Position numbers and translations under genes: made by a program. From contig JAUFSD010000001.1 in NCBI GenBank assembly GCA_033030425.1, forward strand, positions 1,736,001 through 1,800,000: a DNA stretch of 64,000 nt, written 5' to 3'. Within the stretch, counting starts at the first letter, position 1. Each line of letters starts with the position of its first letter. Positions 35,173-47,392 of the stretch are shown one piece after another. The notes below the pieces were generated by a model. That model made no database searches. It saw nothing but the letters and a program-made list of their open reading frames with translations, and was not told the DNA's origin. This DNA is from Verpa conica (taxonomy: Eukaryota > Ascomycota > Pezizomycetes > Pezizales > Morchellaceae).

Positions 35173-38029
35173 GCCGCCCAACAATACTTCAGGGATCGAT
35201 ATAGCAGTAGGTAATTGTGGTTTTTTTAGCTCAACAAATCCAAAAAGGTACTCCTCTGATTGGGAGTTCGTATAAAATGCGTAAATTTTTTTTCGCTATA
35301 GTGACCTAAAAATATTGAGGAAGAAGATCATGGAAGATTATTATATCCATAAGAGTAGCTTAAAAATGGAAGTCTTATACAATTATCTACCATGAAGTTA
35401 TTTAAGAGTTTAGCTTGTGTGCTACTAAGTAATAGAACCAAAAATACTTATTTGTTCTATAATAGGAATAAACTCCATTTAGTTGAAATATTATTATTCA
35501 ACTTTAGCCTCTTTATAACTGTGGGTGGAGGGTTTATCTAATTGGGTGTTGGTGATTAGCCTTGATTAGAATCTTGATAAGCATAGGAGAACTGGGAACC
35601 CTCCTGGGGGGGACACTGAATCTCGTTATAAGAATGAATCCCCAGAGTGCATTCTAGGTCCAGATGCACATACTAGTTCTGTAGTAATAGATAGAGTGGG
35701 TATTTTAAGTTTCTGGTAAAGCCTAAGGCTGTAAACATCATTCATGAATATAACCTATAACTTAGTCTTGGATTAGGTTGGTGGTTCACCTTATTGTCCA
35801 AATATATGATATATAGCTCTAGATAATAAACTGACAACCTGTACTCTCCTCTATTAAGTTTCATCTAGTCATATCTAACCTAGCCGGGTTATTTGGGGAA
35901 GAAGTTTATTTTGGTAAAGTACTCATTAAAAAAAGAAACTAGTGCTCTAGTAGGACTTCGACCCTTAAAATGCCAAATTTAACTGGTCTTTATGATTGAA
36001 TTCACTAAGCGGAGGCTTTAATATAAGCTTGAAGTGGCCGGGGTGATGTGTCAGAGTAGCGGCAATACCAATTTTTGCTTTTCCTATAATTCGCTACCCC
36101 ATTTTTATGGGCGGGTTTCATAATCTTGGGTAACAGCCTGGGCGTAAAAACAATCCTTGATTATATATATATAATCTTCCTTCCCCTAAGACTCTATAGT
36201 AAGAGTAAGCTGTCAAGTCGCTTCAGGTGAAGGAATCTCCTCTTCTGGTACTGTCAGATCTAATCTATTATCATATGTATTGTTTTTCTATCTCCGTAGA
36301 TATGAATTCCTTAGAGACGGCGCCTACCTTTCCAGCCCGCGCCCACCAGCCGTATTTGTCTATCTAATCGGCTCCTCATAATGACTTCTAGGCTCTACTT
36401 TTGGGGAGTAGTAGATAGTGGTACTGACCTCGGTTCGTATGGGGGGATGAGTTCGTCAAGAACGATATCCTAACTATTAGAGAGTATGGTATCCATTACC
36501 GGTACGATGGAGTGTCTGCCATCAACTGAGAACCAATATTAAATAAAAAGGGGCTCGATCTGAAATGAGTCTAGGGCAGACAAATTCGGGAAGTTTAGGG
36601 GGGTTTGGCGAGGGCGGCGGACCTAAGGTCAATTTTCCAGCTAGCTTTGAGTGTGTTTCCGTGTAACATAGAACTTCAGCCAAGGATGCCAGCGCTTGTC
36701 CCCTTTGAAGAGGGAACAATGGTTCGTAAGGGTCGAGACGAAGTAAGCTATTCTCTGTTTTTGTAGGGTGGCGGGATGAGGAAGGTGACCATGGAGGATT
36801 AAGTGGTAGGTATGCTTCAGTCATAAGTCCTGTAGAGTAGAGGGATATTCTACTAAAAAAAATGGGGTAGAATAACAAATAGCTCTCGTTTTCTTATCGT
36901 GATGAGATCGGTCAGTTAAATTTTTGATGTTATTGGCAGTCCCCTTAAGTTGCTTGTTGTGATGAGACTGGTGAGATGTCTGGATGTTGGTAGTCACTAG
37001 TGTATTACTGTAGTACTCCTGGAAGTTACATAATCAGAGAAAGGCAGAGAACTTGCCTAATTCCCTCTACAAAGGGGAGTAGGTATCTGTACGTTGGTTT
37101 ATGTGGAGATGATCAGCTATTTGTGAGAGTTAAATATATGTAAATAACCGGGTAAATATAATATAGTGTAGTGCCAGAAAACACTGGGGAAAATCCTCCT
37201 TAAAGAAGAGAGTATGCTTAGAAACAGCTCCCATATATCTAGAAACGGCCCCTTCCTGTCAAAAGACCCTCACTCGCCCAGGTCTCTCCTTCGCCCAGAA
37301 GTTACACAAAACCATGAATCATCACTCGTATGCCCTAACGAGGTTTAGGAAGGATAGCTAGGAGTGATAAAATTGCTGTTGACCGGTAGTCATTACTATA
37401 TCATAGGACTAGAGTGTGGAGGGTATAAATTAACTTAAGTTTAATCTGGTTACCCTAGAAATGATCCTCCACAAACGTACGCATACACCATACTTATTCA
37501 CCTCTTTCCGGCCCCTCTGTTGAATGAAATAACCCCCGCGAAAATCAGAAATTTAGCTCTGGACGAGAAGTAAAGAGAGTAAAAGGCGATATCTACAATG
37601 CGTTGAAAAAATGAGAAATATATAGAGAGAAGTAAAGATACCCTATACTAAAAACAAAGTGTCCCATCTCTATTCTAACTAGAAAGTAAAGGAAAAGAAA
37701 GGAAAACAAAAAAGGGCCCAGACCATCGCCTAGTATAAAGAACCCCCACTATTTACTTTCTTCTAGAGAATAAATGAGTAAAATAGAATATGGTAGAAGA
37801 AAACACCAACAAATGCACCTGCTTTTTTTTTCGCGCGTGAGTATCTCATTTGGAAACGGGAAAAACTGCCAGGTAGGAAGAGAAGAAAACGGTACAAAAA
37901 ATCTGTACAGGAGCCTGGGTGTTTTCGGGCCCGTAATTACGGCAACGAGGTGAAAGGATATTAATCCAGGGACAGAAAGGGGGACGTAAATATTTCACAA
38001 GAAGATACAACACTTCATTTTTGCGGAAA
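35173..38029. other. Long AT-rich spacer between convergent genes
   Basis: 2.9 kb, strongly AT-rich, with stops in every frame. A motif CTCGTTATAAGAA at 35632-35644 resembles the terminal repeats of the element at 9432-9532 but has no partner nearby that I could find. The frame at 36522-36878 (minus) has no family signature. It looks like decayed DNA. Confidence 0.5.
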
Positions 38030-41000
38030 CTAGCCTCCAACTTGCATAGCAAATTTCTGATATAAGAATAACTATTAGTGACTCGGTTTATACAAAAAAA
38101 TCGCCCCGGGTGGGACTATTGCAAAATAACTAACCTGGTAATAGATCCTAAAGTTCTTTTGGTCAAGTTGAACCAGTGCAGTCAAATATTCATCCGCCAG
38201 CGCGAAGTTAAACGAGGGGAAGTATACTGTTCTAAGGTATTGAATATAGTTGTCTCCAAGTTTAAAGTAGAGCATCTTTTGAAGTCCCGCAACCTCGCCC
38301 AATACCATTTTAGCCTGTGCATCTTTTGGATTGAACCCGGTCATTGACGGCACTTGAAAGCATAGTAACGAGAACGTTTCAATCATGACTGTTTCAAAGC
38401 CTTCGAGGGGTCTTTCTGGGGGGTTGCTAATGACATTGTTCGGTTGTTGTGGTTGTTGTTGCGGCTGTGGTTTTCCCGCGGTTGATGGCCCATAGACGGC
38501 CGACATTTTGGACATGAGTGAAAAAGCAAGTTTTGCAGTTCCAGGATCAGAGATATCTTTGGCAAAGTGTTCTATTGCCTTAAGACTCTCATTAAAGATT
38601 TCTTGGTTGGCTGTTTACCAGTATTTGTCAGTTTTCAAAGAGCTTTCAAAGAGCGAGTGATATGACATGATTTTCTGACTTACATTGAGTAATGAGTACA
38701 TGTCCAAGGTCGTTGTTGAGAATGCACAAGAAAAAGTTGAGATATTCTTTTTTCAAATCTACCAATTCTAGCACGTCATCCGTTCCAGTTGTCTCCTCAC
38801 CTAGCGCAGAAAATATTCTGCCAAGCAACGGTGTCATTAAGGAATCGAGAATATTGAAGATATCCGCCTGAAAACTCTTATGTTAGTTTTTGTCTTTACC
38901 ATAGACAAGGAATACATGCCTGAAACCCATGTACAACTTGCTCTAAGAGCTTCAAGAATGTAACCATTTCATCTTTTGTCGAGTTTTCAGCTAATAGTCC
39001 CTCGATCCATCTCGGTAACATTGGCAAAATCTTCTGTCCCAAAACTCCCACCATTCTCGAAAAAGAGTGTCTAGCTGCCTCTCTAATATTAGAAAACCTG
39101 CTTAGAGATTCTAGCGAAACTAGTATGGCTTCTGCGGCGTTCTTGAACTCTTCAGAAACAGGTCCTGCAGGAGGAGTAGCTGAGGACGTGTTAGGCGCCC
39201 AATCAGAGAATCCTCTCGCCAGTGTACCAAGTGCCATGATGTTATGGTGGATTTGAAGCACTGCTCGGGGGTCTCCACCCTTTGCAGTTCCAAGATTCTT
39301 TTGCATGTCTATAAAGATGGGATTCATGATGGTTTGGGCAAGCATGACCTGTTTTTGCTCGGGGATTGATTTTATGGAAGACAAGCAGCCCACCGCATCA
39401 AAGAGATACAGTTGTGATTCAAAGGCCGAGTCCTCTGCTTGGTTCTCATCGGAAGACATCTCATCGTCTCCATTATCACTAGGAAGCTCCGCATTTATTA
39501 CAAGAAGATCACTGATCGCTTGAAGGACTGTTTCCGCAACTTCACTAATATGTTGTCGGAGAGACTTAACAAAGCGCTGAAAAAGATACCAAGAGCGCTT
39601 TCGTACCCGGGTGTGGCTATCGTGGACTCCCTTGACGAAATCCTCAAGAGCTTGTGCGATAAGATTGGTGTTGACTTCGAAGAAGGGTGAATAACGGTTG
39701 ATAATCTCCATATATCTGAGCTTAACAGCCGGGTGAGAAGAGCCAGCAATGTCTGAATGGAGAAATATTTATTAGCGTTTTTGCGGGGGTATAAAGGGAA
39801 CTTTTTTGGAGATAATTACTAGAATTCATCATTTTAAACATCATTCCAATCAAAGTTTCAGCAGCAACTCCATTCGGTTGTCCTTTGATGTATAACCCAC
39901 CATTCCTCATCGCGAGCTCCCCAAATATGAACATCTCATATAATGAAGTTTCCACTTCCCGCCAGTCAACTGCCCCATTCCCACCTTGCGCCACCCTTTC
40001 AAAAGTATTGCCTACAAGGGTTGACAAGGATTGGATATAAAGTCCCTCATCAATACTGGCAACAGTGTCTTGCAGAGTCTTCAATTTCTTCCGGAGCTCC
40101 TGGAATTCAGCTTCATCAGTTTGCTCGTCTCCATCTCCCCAAGTCGTCTCCACGTCGTACTTCATCTTGACCACGATTGAGTTGAGGATTGGTGGTAGCA
40201 TTTGAGCATGGGATTGAGAAATAGAGTTAGAGATTCTTTTCTCTTTTCGAAGTAGGGTAAGAAGGTCGAACATGAAAGGGAACACTGCAGTCGAGACTTC
40301 GTCGTATTCATCAGAAAAGAAGCGGAGGAGAAAAGGGACGAAGGCCTGTAAGTACTCCTCCGCACGCTGTTTTGACTGAGGATCCATACTATCAGTATCT
40401 AAGATCCGAATGAGATCCGACCCAATACCATTGATCAACTTTGCCACATTCTCGGCAAGGTCGTAGTCATAATCATCTTGCCCTTGGCTCTGTAAAGCAG
40501 GGGAAGCCACCAAAGATCCAACAATCTCTCCCAGCTTTAAAAACGCGAGTAGGTCTAGCTTATCCGGGCCTTTCATCTTCTTACCCACAATCTCCGCTAA
40601 TGTTTCAATAGCTCCAGTTCTAGGCCTTCCCTCGGCTGCCAAGAAGTAGAATAGTAAATTTAGTAGGACATCGTTGACGACCAAAGAGATATCGATCCAG
40701 CTAACCCAGCGACCGATGACCTTCAAGCATAGCAAGACAACCTCTTCATTTGCCCCCCTCCACTGCCCTAAAATTTCCTGCCATGAGGCCACTAGATTCT
40801 TTACATCACGCTCACGGGCAGCATCCTTTATTGCGCTGTTCCTCTGCATTTCCTCCGCCGACCGTGGAATGAGGACATCAGCAACCTCCTCATGCACACT
40901 AGCTGATGTTCTCAAAAAGAACATGACACCTTGGTAATTATCATGCTGGCCACTGGAGGTCGAGGTTAATGCTAGTATGTCATCAAAAAATGTTTGCCAT

Positions 41001-41526
41001 GACGTTGTGTACATAGCTACAAAGAGGTAGGTCATAGTCTGAGTGAGCTTGTTTTGCATCATGCCGGAGTCGGCCATGTTCGAATTGGAGAAGTAGGCTT
41101 GCCGTGTATATTCCACTAGCGCGTTTTTGATATATGCAAGGGATTGGTCTTGTGGGTTTTGGTAGCGCTGCTGAATTGCTGTGTTTATGACATCAAGACA
41201 AAACATGCGTACGATGTCGTTGGCTCTTTGATCCCGTACGAAGAGGGGTAAACAAATTTGCCAGCCTTCTGGTGAGTCTTTTATGTTCTGTAGGAATTCC
41301 ATAGCCTGTAATGTGCATAGAAAATTATTAGCAGCCGTCGAAACACCGTGGGGGTATCTCTTATCCCAAGTTCCCAACATACCTGTCCTTTGAGCTCCTG
41401 AGTTGTAGTAGGGCTAGACGCAATGCCCACAGCACTTTCTATCTATCTCGGAAGAGATGGTTAGCAAGGCTCAATCTTAATCATGGAGTTCAAGAAGGAG
41501 CTGGAGGAACACACTTGGCTAGCCAT
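38030..41526 (-). CDS. los1: Exportin-T / Los1, tRNA nuclear export receptor
   Basis: Exons, in coding order: 41526-41515, 41442-41383, 41305-39820, 39752-38920, 38867-38684, 38610-38135, 38056-38030 (1025 aa). The N-terminus assembles to MASQIESAVGIASSP, then ELKGQAMEFLQNIKDSPEGWQICLPLF, the exportin-T opening. An Xpo1-like stretch follows (LSYIKNAL-type, NKLTQTMTYLFVAMY, WQTFFDDILAL), and HEAT-type helices run to the end, with HPAVKLRYMEIINRYSPFFEVN and MVLGEVAGLQKMLYFKLGDNYIQYL. Exportin-T carries mature tRNA out of the nucleus with Ran-GTP. Oddities: the first exon has only 12 nt, and the fourth intron has a GC donor (GCATGT) with a normal AG acceptor, supported because only this junction joins GFQ to ADIFNILDSLMTPLLG in frame. 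The last exon encodes just eight residues and is the least sure. Confidence 0.93.
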
Positions 41527-42935
41527 GATTATCTAGAAGACCTCCACCCTAGGCAAAAGGAAATAGGCCCGAGAGATCGAGCAATTCAGTCAAAAAAGGC
41601 ACAGGTATTTGTCGTGAAAGGAGGTTATAATCGGATGAAGTTGACTGTTGATTTTACTAGCTATCCCTGGTTGAGAAGATGATGTATGTGGATGATATTT
41701 GACGAGATGATGGGGTAAAAGCCGTAAATTATACCGGGTAAAGTAAACCTTTGTAGTTTTTCTAGACCCTTAGTTAGTTTACGGGCAGGGCACATAAAGG
41801 TTGGAGTTCTTTAGTGCTGGATAGGGAGTTTTTTTAAGGGGAAGGGGGGGTGTAGAACAAAGAGGAGGCTTGAGGCGGGGCAGATGAGAATGAGTGGTGA
41901 CGAGACTAAATATAATGTGTACTATACCTCTGCAAGCCCACAAATTCAAGAGCAAGAGTCTATTCTATCCGGGATAGTATCTGGGAGCAAGAGGACAGGT
42001 ATTAGTCACCGGAAGCTTGTGCTTGGAGTTAACGTTGAAAAAGAAAAAAGTGAAGGGTATCGTGTCTGCTGGCCTTTGGGAAAAATTGTGGTGGGGCACT
42101 GGCCGATCGGAATGGACCCAAGCTTTGACCGCGCCAAGATGACTCGACTTGCTGCAACCAAGAAAACCTTTCCCATGCCAGCGCCCGAGGTGCAGCACCT
42201 CCGAATTCAAAGACAAAATATGGCCCCCACCAACACAAAATAGGTAACATTAATAAGCTCTCCAAGTGCTTCCCTAGTGCCTATGAGCAGTAACATTTAC
42301 TTAGAGGGAGAGTCAAATACAAATACGAATTTTTATTTTTAGTGGATAGAATTAAAGGCCTGGTGCACTGAATGGAAGCGAGGTCTGTGGCAACTAAACA
42401 TAAATTAGCACTCGATTTCTCCTTTCTTAACTTAAGTGATTATAGTTTTTTGTATTATAGATACTGATTTATGAGGCCTGGATAAAATTATAAATAGTAG
42501 CCTGGGGTAATTATAGTGCGCAGCGCTGATAGGGTTAACTACTATGTGCTGCTGCTGTGGTGTACTGACTAAAGTACTCTATAATATGTAGGTCTCAAGG
42601 TAACAAGAGTCCTCAAATGGTTACCCTATCCGTAAACACTAGAAGACTTTACGCCTTGTTAGCCTTCAGTAGATAAAATCTAGATACCATACCAACCCTT
42701 CATTAACTACATCACTCCTACCCATAATTTTGTTGTTCCATATATGTGTTCCACCAGGTGGCGTTCTTATTCTGTAAGATTATATCTATAGATTAAGATA
42801 TAATGGTACTTCTACCAAAGTACAGAAACTAGCAACTAAAGCGTTACTGGACGAGTCTTAAGGTGTGATTTTCAGTGATAATTCTAGTGGGAGCCTTGTA
42901 TTCTTATATGTATTTATAACGGTATCTTTTTTCTA

Positions 42936-43091
42936 CAGTAAAATCACCCTATAAGGGGTCGGGTTATAAGAATAATCGCCTTGTAAGGGTACGCACTCCA
43001 GAATAGACAGGGATTAATCTGTGTGTGGTGAGCCTTTTCTATAAGGATATAATAATACTCTAATTTCATATTCTTATAGGCGATCTCGCTG
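42936..43091. mobile_element. Degenerate 156-bp inverted-repeat element with TA flanks
   Basis: Left end CAGTAAAATCACC; right end on the other strand CAGCGAGATCGCC; both are followed by TATAAG with one extra base on the left. The four mismatches in the first 13 positions are all A/G or T/C, and the left copy always carries A or T. TA flanks lie at 42934-42935 and 43092-43093. The CAGT start and TATAAGAA words resemble the element at 9432-9532, so it may be an older relative. It is non-coding. Confidence 0.55.
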
Positions 43092-44655
43092 TACTATAAT
43101 ATTATTCTATGTCTGATGAATTTTTATATGTTAAAATCTAGTAAGGATAATAGGTAGTTAGCTAAATATTATTTAGGATATTGAAGAAATCGTTACTAAC
43201 ATAGGAGCTTTCTATGCAGGGTACTGTCAAGCCTCTTGACAATAGCTATCATTTTTAATGTACTGCTTTGTCCCCACCCCCCTCTACTTTTACGAATAGT
43301 AGTGGTGTATCTTAGTGCATACCCCGAACCACTCTTAGGTATTTATCGCAGAAACTATTGCCCCACAGTGTAGATTTCTCTTTAAAGCTTTAAAAGACAC
43401 ACCTACACTCCATGTGTTGTAGGTATTTCCATGTGTTGAGTCCGAATCTCGAGGTTGTTCGGGTGCTTAAATTTATGATCTCTTTACCCAGAGGAGCACC
43501 TTTCCCTGCGCTACGTGGTTGTGTAGAGCACCCTCCATACAGTCTTTTTCAGACTCCCAGAGCCTCGAATCCCTCAAACGTTTCTTGTAGACTTCACAGT
43601 TGTCTGGAGTTTATTAACCTAGAACCTACAGTGTGCGACAGGTGTGATTATAGGTCTAGGTTGAGACTAGATTTTAGTTTCGTGATATCCTCTTCCTCTC
43701 CCCGTATACGATGGTGCTCTCTCTGAAGGTATCGTGGACTCATGTCGTTAGGGTAGCTTGAAAATTTGTAACTACTAGGTAAGAGGATTAAGATGTTTGG
43801 TTTAACCTTTATGTAGTTAGTTGAGTAGATCATACAAAGAAGGATGCTAATAAACAAACTTCTTTTAGCTTCATTCCGGAAGCTCTACGTGTATTACTAT
43901 CTCATAAATACTACATGATCACTATTAGCTCTGGATTAACCATCAATATCTTCTTTGCATTACCTAGTAGCTTTACTTGTGTTGTTAAAGTCTAGCTGTT
44001 GTATCATCTTTCCCCCATTTTGGCCCGCCGTGACAAGTTATTGATAGTCGTTGTTTTGGGTTTCTTGAGTCTAGTTCACTTATTCGACACGGGGTAATGT
44101 ACAGCCAGGAGCCCTGTGGTGGTTTCTTCCAAAACATTCTTTCGTTTGTCGGCGTTTAGACTAGCCTTTGTGACTACATTAATCGAAGATGGTAGGAGTG
44201 CTTGATGGAGGAGGCCATTGTGGTCATTTTCGGAGACATCATATATCTAGGGTCAAATTGTGCGGTTAGGTTTAGTGACCCTACAGCCCCCTTACCGTAA
44301 ATATAGCTTGCTAGCAATTAGCAGTGACTGCAATGTCATCACGGAGACCTATCCCGTTAATGAATAGGGAACAGGTGAATTTCTGTCTAAGGGAGAGTCC
44401 CACAAACCGCTTTTCGGTGTCGATAAAAGGATTTAGACCGAGATCTAGTTCTGGATATTCCCTAGCTCGCGTTGCTAGTTATTCACCATTTCACTAATGG
44501 CAAAAACAATATACACGCTGGTAATACATGCAAGATAACTCGAACATGGGGAAAAAGTAAAGACCCGTTTCTACAAATATGGTATTCCGTCACCTATCAC
44601 GCCATTTCTTGTTTTTAAAAATACATTTCATAGGTCTTTATCAGTACCTATTTAA

Positions 44656-44697
44656 CCCCCCCCCCCAAAAAAAAAAAAAAGAAAAGAAAAAAAAGGG
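44656..44697. repeat. Homopolymer tract: C run followed by A run
   Basis: Eleven C, then fourteen A, then interrupted A-rich sequence, in the 3' flank of the afi1 gene. It is low-complexity sequence prone to length errors in assembly. Confidence 0.8.
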
Positions 44698-44791
44698 CTT
44701 CATAATTCCGTTACTCGTCGCTCATAGACCATTATATCCCCAACAGGGGTAGAATAAATCCCAAAGAAACCATATCTCTCGTAGATAAAAC

Positions 44792-47392
44792 CTATCTTGT
44801 AACAGGACCTATACTCAGCCCACCCATGGTCACACCCGTATTTGGGCTTTCCGCCGCCGTATTTAGCTTCTCCTGCTGGAGGCGGATGAAAGCCAATTTC
44901 TGAAATTTATTGAGCGAGTAGAAAAAATGACGCCCAGCCTATTTCCAATACGTAGAGTTTCCATTAGCCATTGTCGGAGCAACATAAACTAGTCTCCCAG
45001 GAGAGAGAGGGAGAGGTTACCATATGTGCACTGATTCGCTCCAGCAGCTCTACAACCGCAAAACGCACTTTCTGTAATGGATGGAAGAGACCGACGGCGA
45101 TAGGGAACAATCCCCCTTGGTGTTCGGGTAGCACGCAAAGTAGCTGGTTTATCTCTTCGTACTCTACAACATAATCTCTTATAGTTGTATAGATTTTAGC
45201 AGAATCATCGACCGACAGCCTTAGATATCTCAGACGATCGATCTGATGATGTAGATCAAGAATCTTTATTGGTTTTGCCATATATAATTGTTGCACATCC
45301 TATACCCAGTTAGCCCATATCGTCAAAGTATAGTTTATAGTAAACTTACCTGACAATAAGCATGATAAGTTCTGCTCCCTCTCCATCCTTCAATCCTAGC
45401 CGTATTCGCTGCCAAGTCTCTCATTTTCGTTTGTTCATCTGGCCAAACGTATCCATGGCCGCGAATTACATGATTCTCTTCATGTCCAATCCACAGCGGG
45501 GTAGCCCCATAAACTAGTTCCTCGAACACTGCCGCCATTCTTGTAAACCGCACTACCCAATCCCGCCATTTCGCTCGCACTGCCTTCTCTCCGAATTTAG
45601 ATGAAATACAGTTGAGCACATCGTCCATAAACACATTGTCTCCAGTATCAACGTGCCCACTGATGTTTGTTAAACCTCCAAATATGGCTGCTCCATCACC
45701 TGGGGGACATGGCTTAATTTCGGGAGAGATCTTAATCCTACCGGTGTCGATGTTGCAGAGGATATCCCACCACCCGTGATGGTTACCAAATGTTGGGTTT
45801 GTGACGCCGGCTATGAACCCCGGGACCATAAGAAGTTCGTCGACTTTTGATAGGTCTGTATATGGGAATGCATGGCGTGTAAATCCGCGTAATACACCGC
45901 CTGATGCAAGTGCACACGCGGCTAGTACATGATCCGCAACCTCTCCGGAGGGTTTCAGATGGCTGAGAAAAATTATTCGCTTTTGTGTGAGGAGTCCATT
46001 GACCAATACAATAAGGGGGTGTGTATATGGACCATTGGTAGTAAGATGGGGGTGGAGAGCAAATGGTTGAGGATTTGCGGAGTGGTGTTGGGAGAAGGTC
46101 GTTATTAAATGTATCAAAGAGAACTAGGGTCAAGAAACCATTGGTACTAATCCAAAATATACAAACCGCAAAAGGAAAGAAAAAATTAGAGAAAGCTGGG
46201 AAATCACATACATCTCCGACGGTTTCAGGCATTATTGCAACTGGAACTTTGATAGGTACCGGTATACCGGCATAAACGACCTTTGTCTCGAATTCATGAC
46301 TATCCCTGTTGATCGTGATCCTTCCATTCACAAGCTTATTCCTCCCTGGCGCTAAATCAATATATGTCGTCGGCCGTGTTTCCATATCTTGATCACTGGC
46401 TGTCAGTATTCCTAGCGACGAGGGTGACCTTATCTGCTGCTGTGCAGCATTTGGGTAAATATTGGCCATCTCTTCAAATTTTTCTGTAAACATTTCTTTC
46501 TTTTCGCTAGCTGAGAGAATCTGGCGCTCAAAAACAGAGAAGTCTGGCATAGCAGATAGATCCATAGCATTCACAGCTGTGAAAATTTCCGCAAGAGTTT
46601 CGACGGTTGGTGTTTTGAAGTATTCCTCAAGCGCTAAAAGCAGAATAGGCTATCCCATAGTTAATAGTATGTTACATGGTAGGAAGATATAATTTCATAC
46701 CTTGTATATATGAAGGAAGGAATGCCGGGTACATATTGCCATAGCCTTTACTTTTGCACCTCTATAATAAAATGAGTTTCCTATACTATTTACCTATAAT
46801 AATAAAGACTCTTACCTTTTTTCCCTTTTGTCATGCTTAGTGTTTACTAGATTGAGCACGTAGATTAATGGGGCATGGCCTGAAGCGTCTACTTCGACTG
46901 ATTCCCGTTCCGCATCTTTGTGTAGGAAGAATATAGTCCAGTCTTGGATACGAACATGGGCTTGATCCGGCAGCATAAGCTCTGCAAGCATACTATAGTC
47001 CCCCTCCTAAATTAGCTATAGAATTTCCGCTTTCATCGAAAGATAAGATGTTTTCCGGTATCGAGAGGGATAAAAATATATATATATTGCAATTGAGTGT
47101 GCTTATGGCTCGAGTATGATAGTAGGTAGGGTAAATCATAAGATGACAAATTGAGCTAGTAGAATAGGATTTATACTCACTGTTCATCACCGCTTATAGC
47201 ATTCGGATATTGATGTTCCATTGTGGGTCCTTTGTCAATGGAGAACTCGGCAACTAGGATGTACTCGACATGCAGCTGGTTGTTCCGCGAGCTCCGACTG
47301 CTCCTAGCGCTGGCACGCTCAGTCCGTACGGTGCTGATACTACGGGAGGGGCTTCTCCCGGAAGCTCCATCATTGGGGGTGTTTTGGTTCAT
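44792..47392 (-). CDS. afi1: Afi1 / stabilization-of-polarity-axis protein (DENN-like)
   Basis: Exons, in coding order: 47392-47181, 46992-46816, 46761-46701, 46649-46212, 46123-45350, 45299-45021, 44938-44792 (695 aa). After a Ser/Arg-rich start comes [20 protein letters not shown] and [20 protein letters not shown], then [10 protein letters not shown], the signature of the Afi1 N-terminal domain. The second half has [50 protein letters not shown] and [16 protein letters not shown], the SPA domain. The last exon adds [17 protein letters not shown], which matches the family's C-terminus; without it a read-through frame would stop at 44964. Yeast Afi1 interacts with the GTPase Arf3, and the Aspergillus relative MesA stabilises the polarity axis at hyphal tips. 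It is cytosolic and cortical. The start is the ATG at 47392; the longer frame begins with a non-ATG codon. Confidence 0.92.

Larger units (their letters stand above)
41527..44791. other. 3.3-kb gene-poor region
   Basis: This is upstream of los1 and downstream of afi1. A 119-codon ATG frame at 41884-42243 has no recognised motif. A degenerate TA-flanked inverted-repeat element lies at 42936-43091. A C/A homopolymer tract lies at 44656-44697. Other frames (43412-43726, 43648-43857) look random. Confidence 0.5.

Noticed and set aside
36522..36878. 118-codon frame on the minus strand
   Set aside because: Isolated in AT-rich DNA, no motif, no splice partners found.
41884..42243. 119-codon ATG frame divergent from los1
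   Set aside because: No recognisable domain and amino-acid use looks random; it may be the los1 leader region. Kept out for lack of support.
43412..43726. 104-codon plus-strand frame, Cys-rich
   Set aside because: Composition only; Cys spacing does not match a zinc finger or secreted small protein, and no signal peptide is present.
43160..44640. Possible retrotransposon relic
   Set aside because: The region has many stops and no recognisable gag, reverse transcriptase or long terminal repeat pair.
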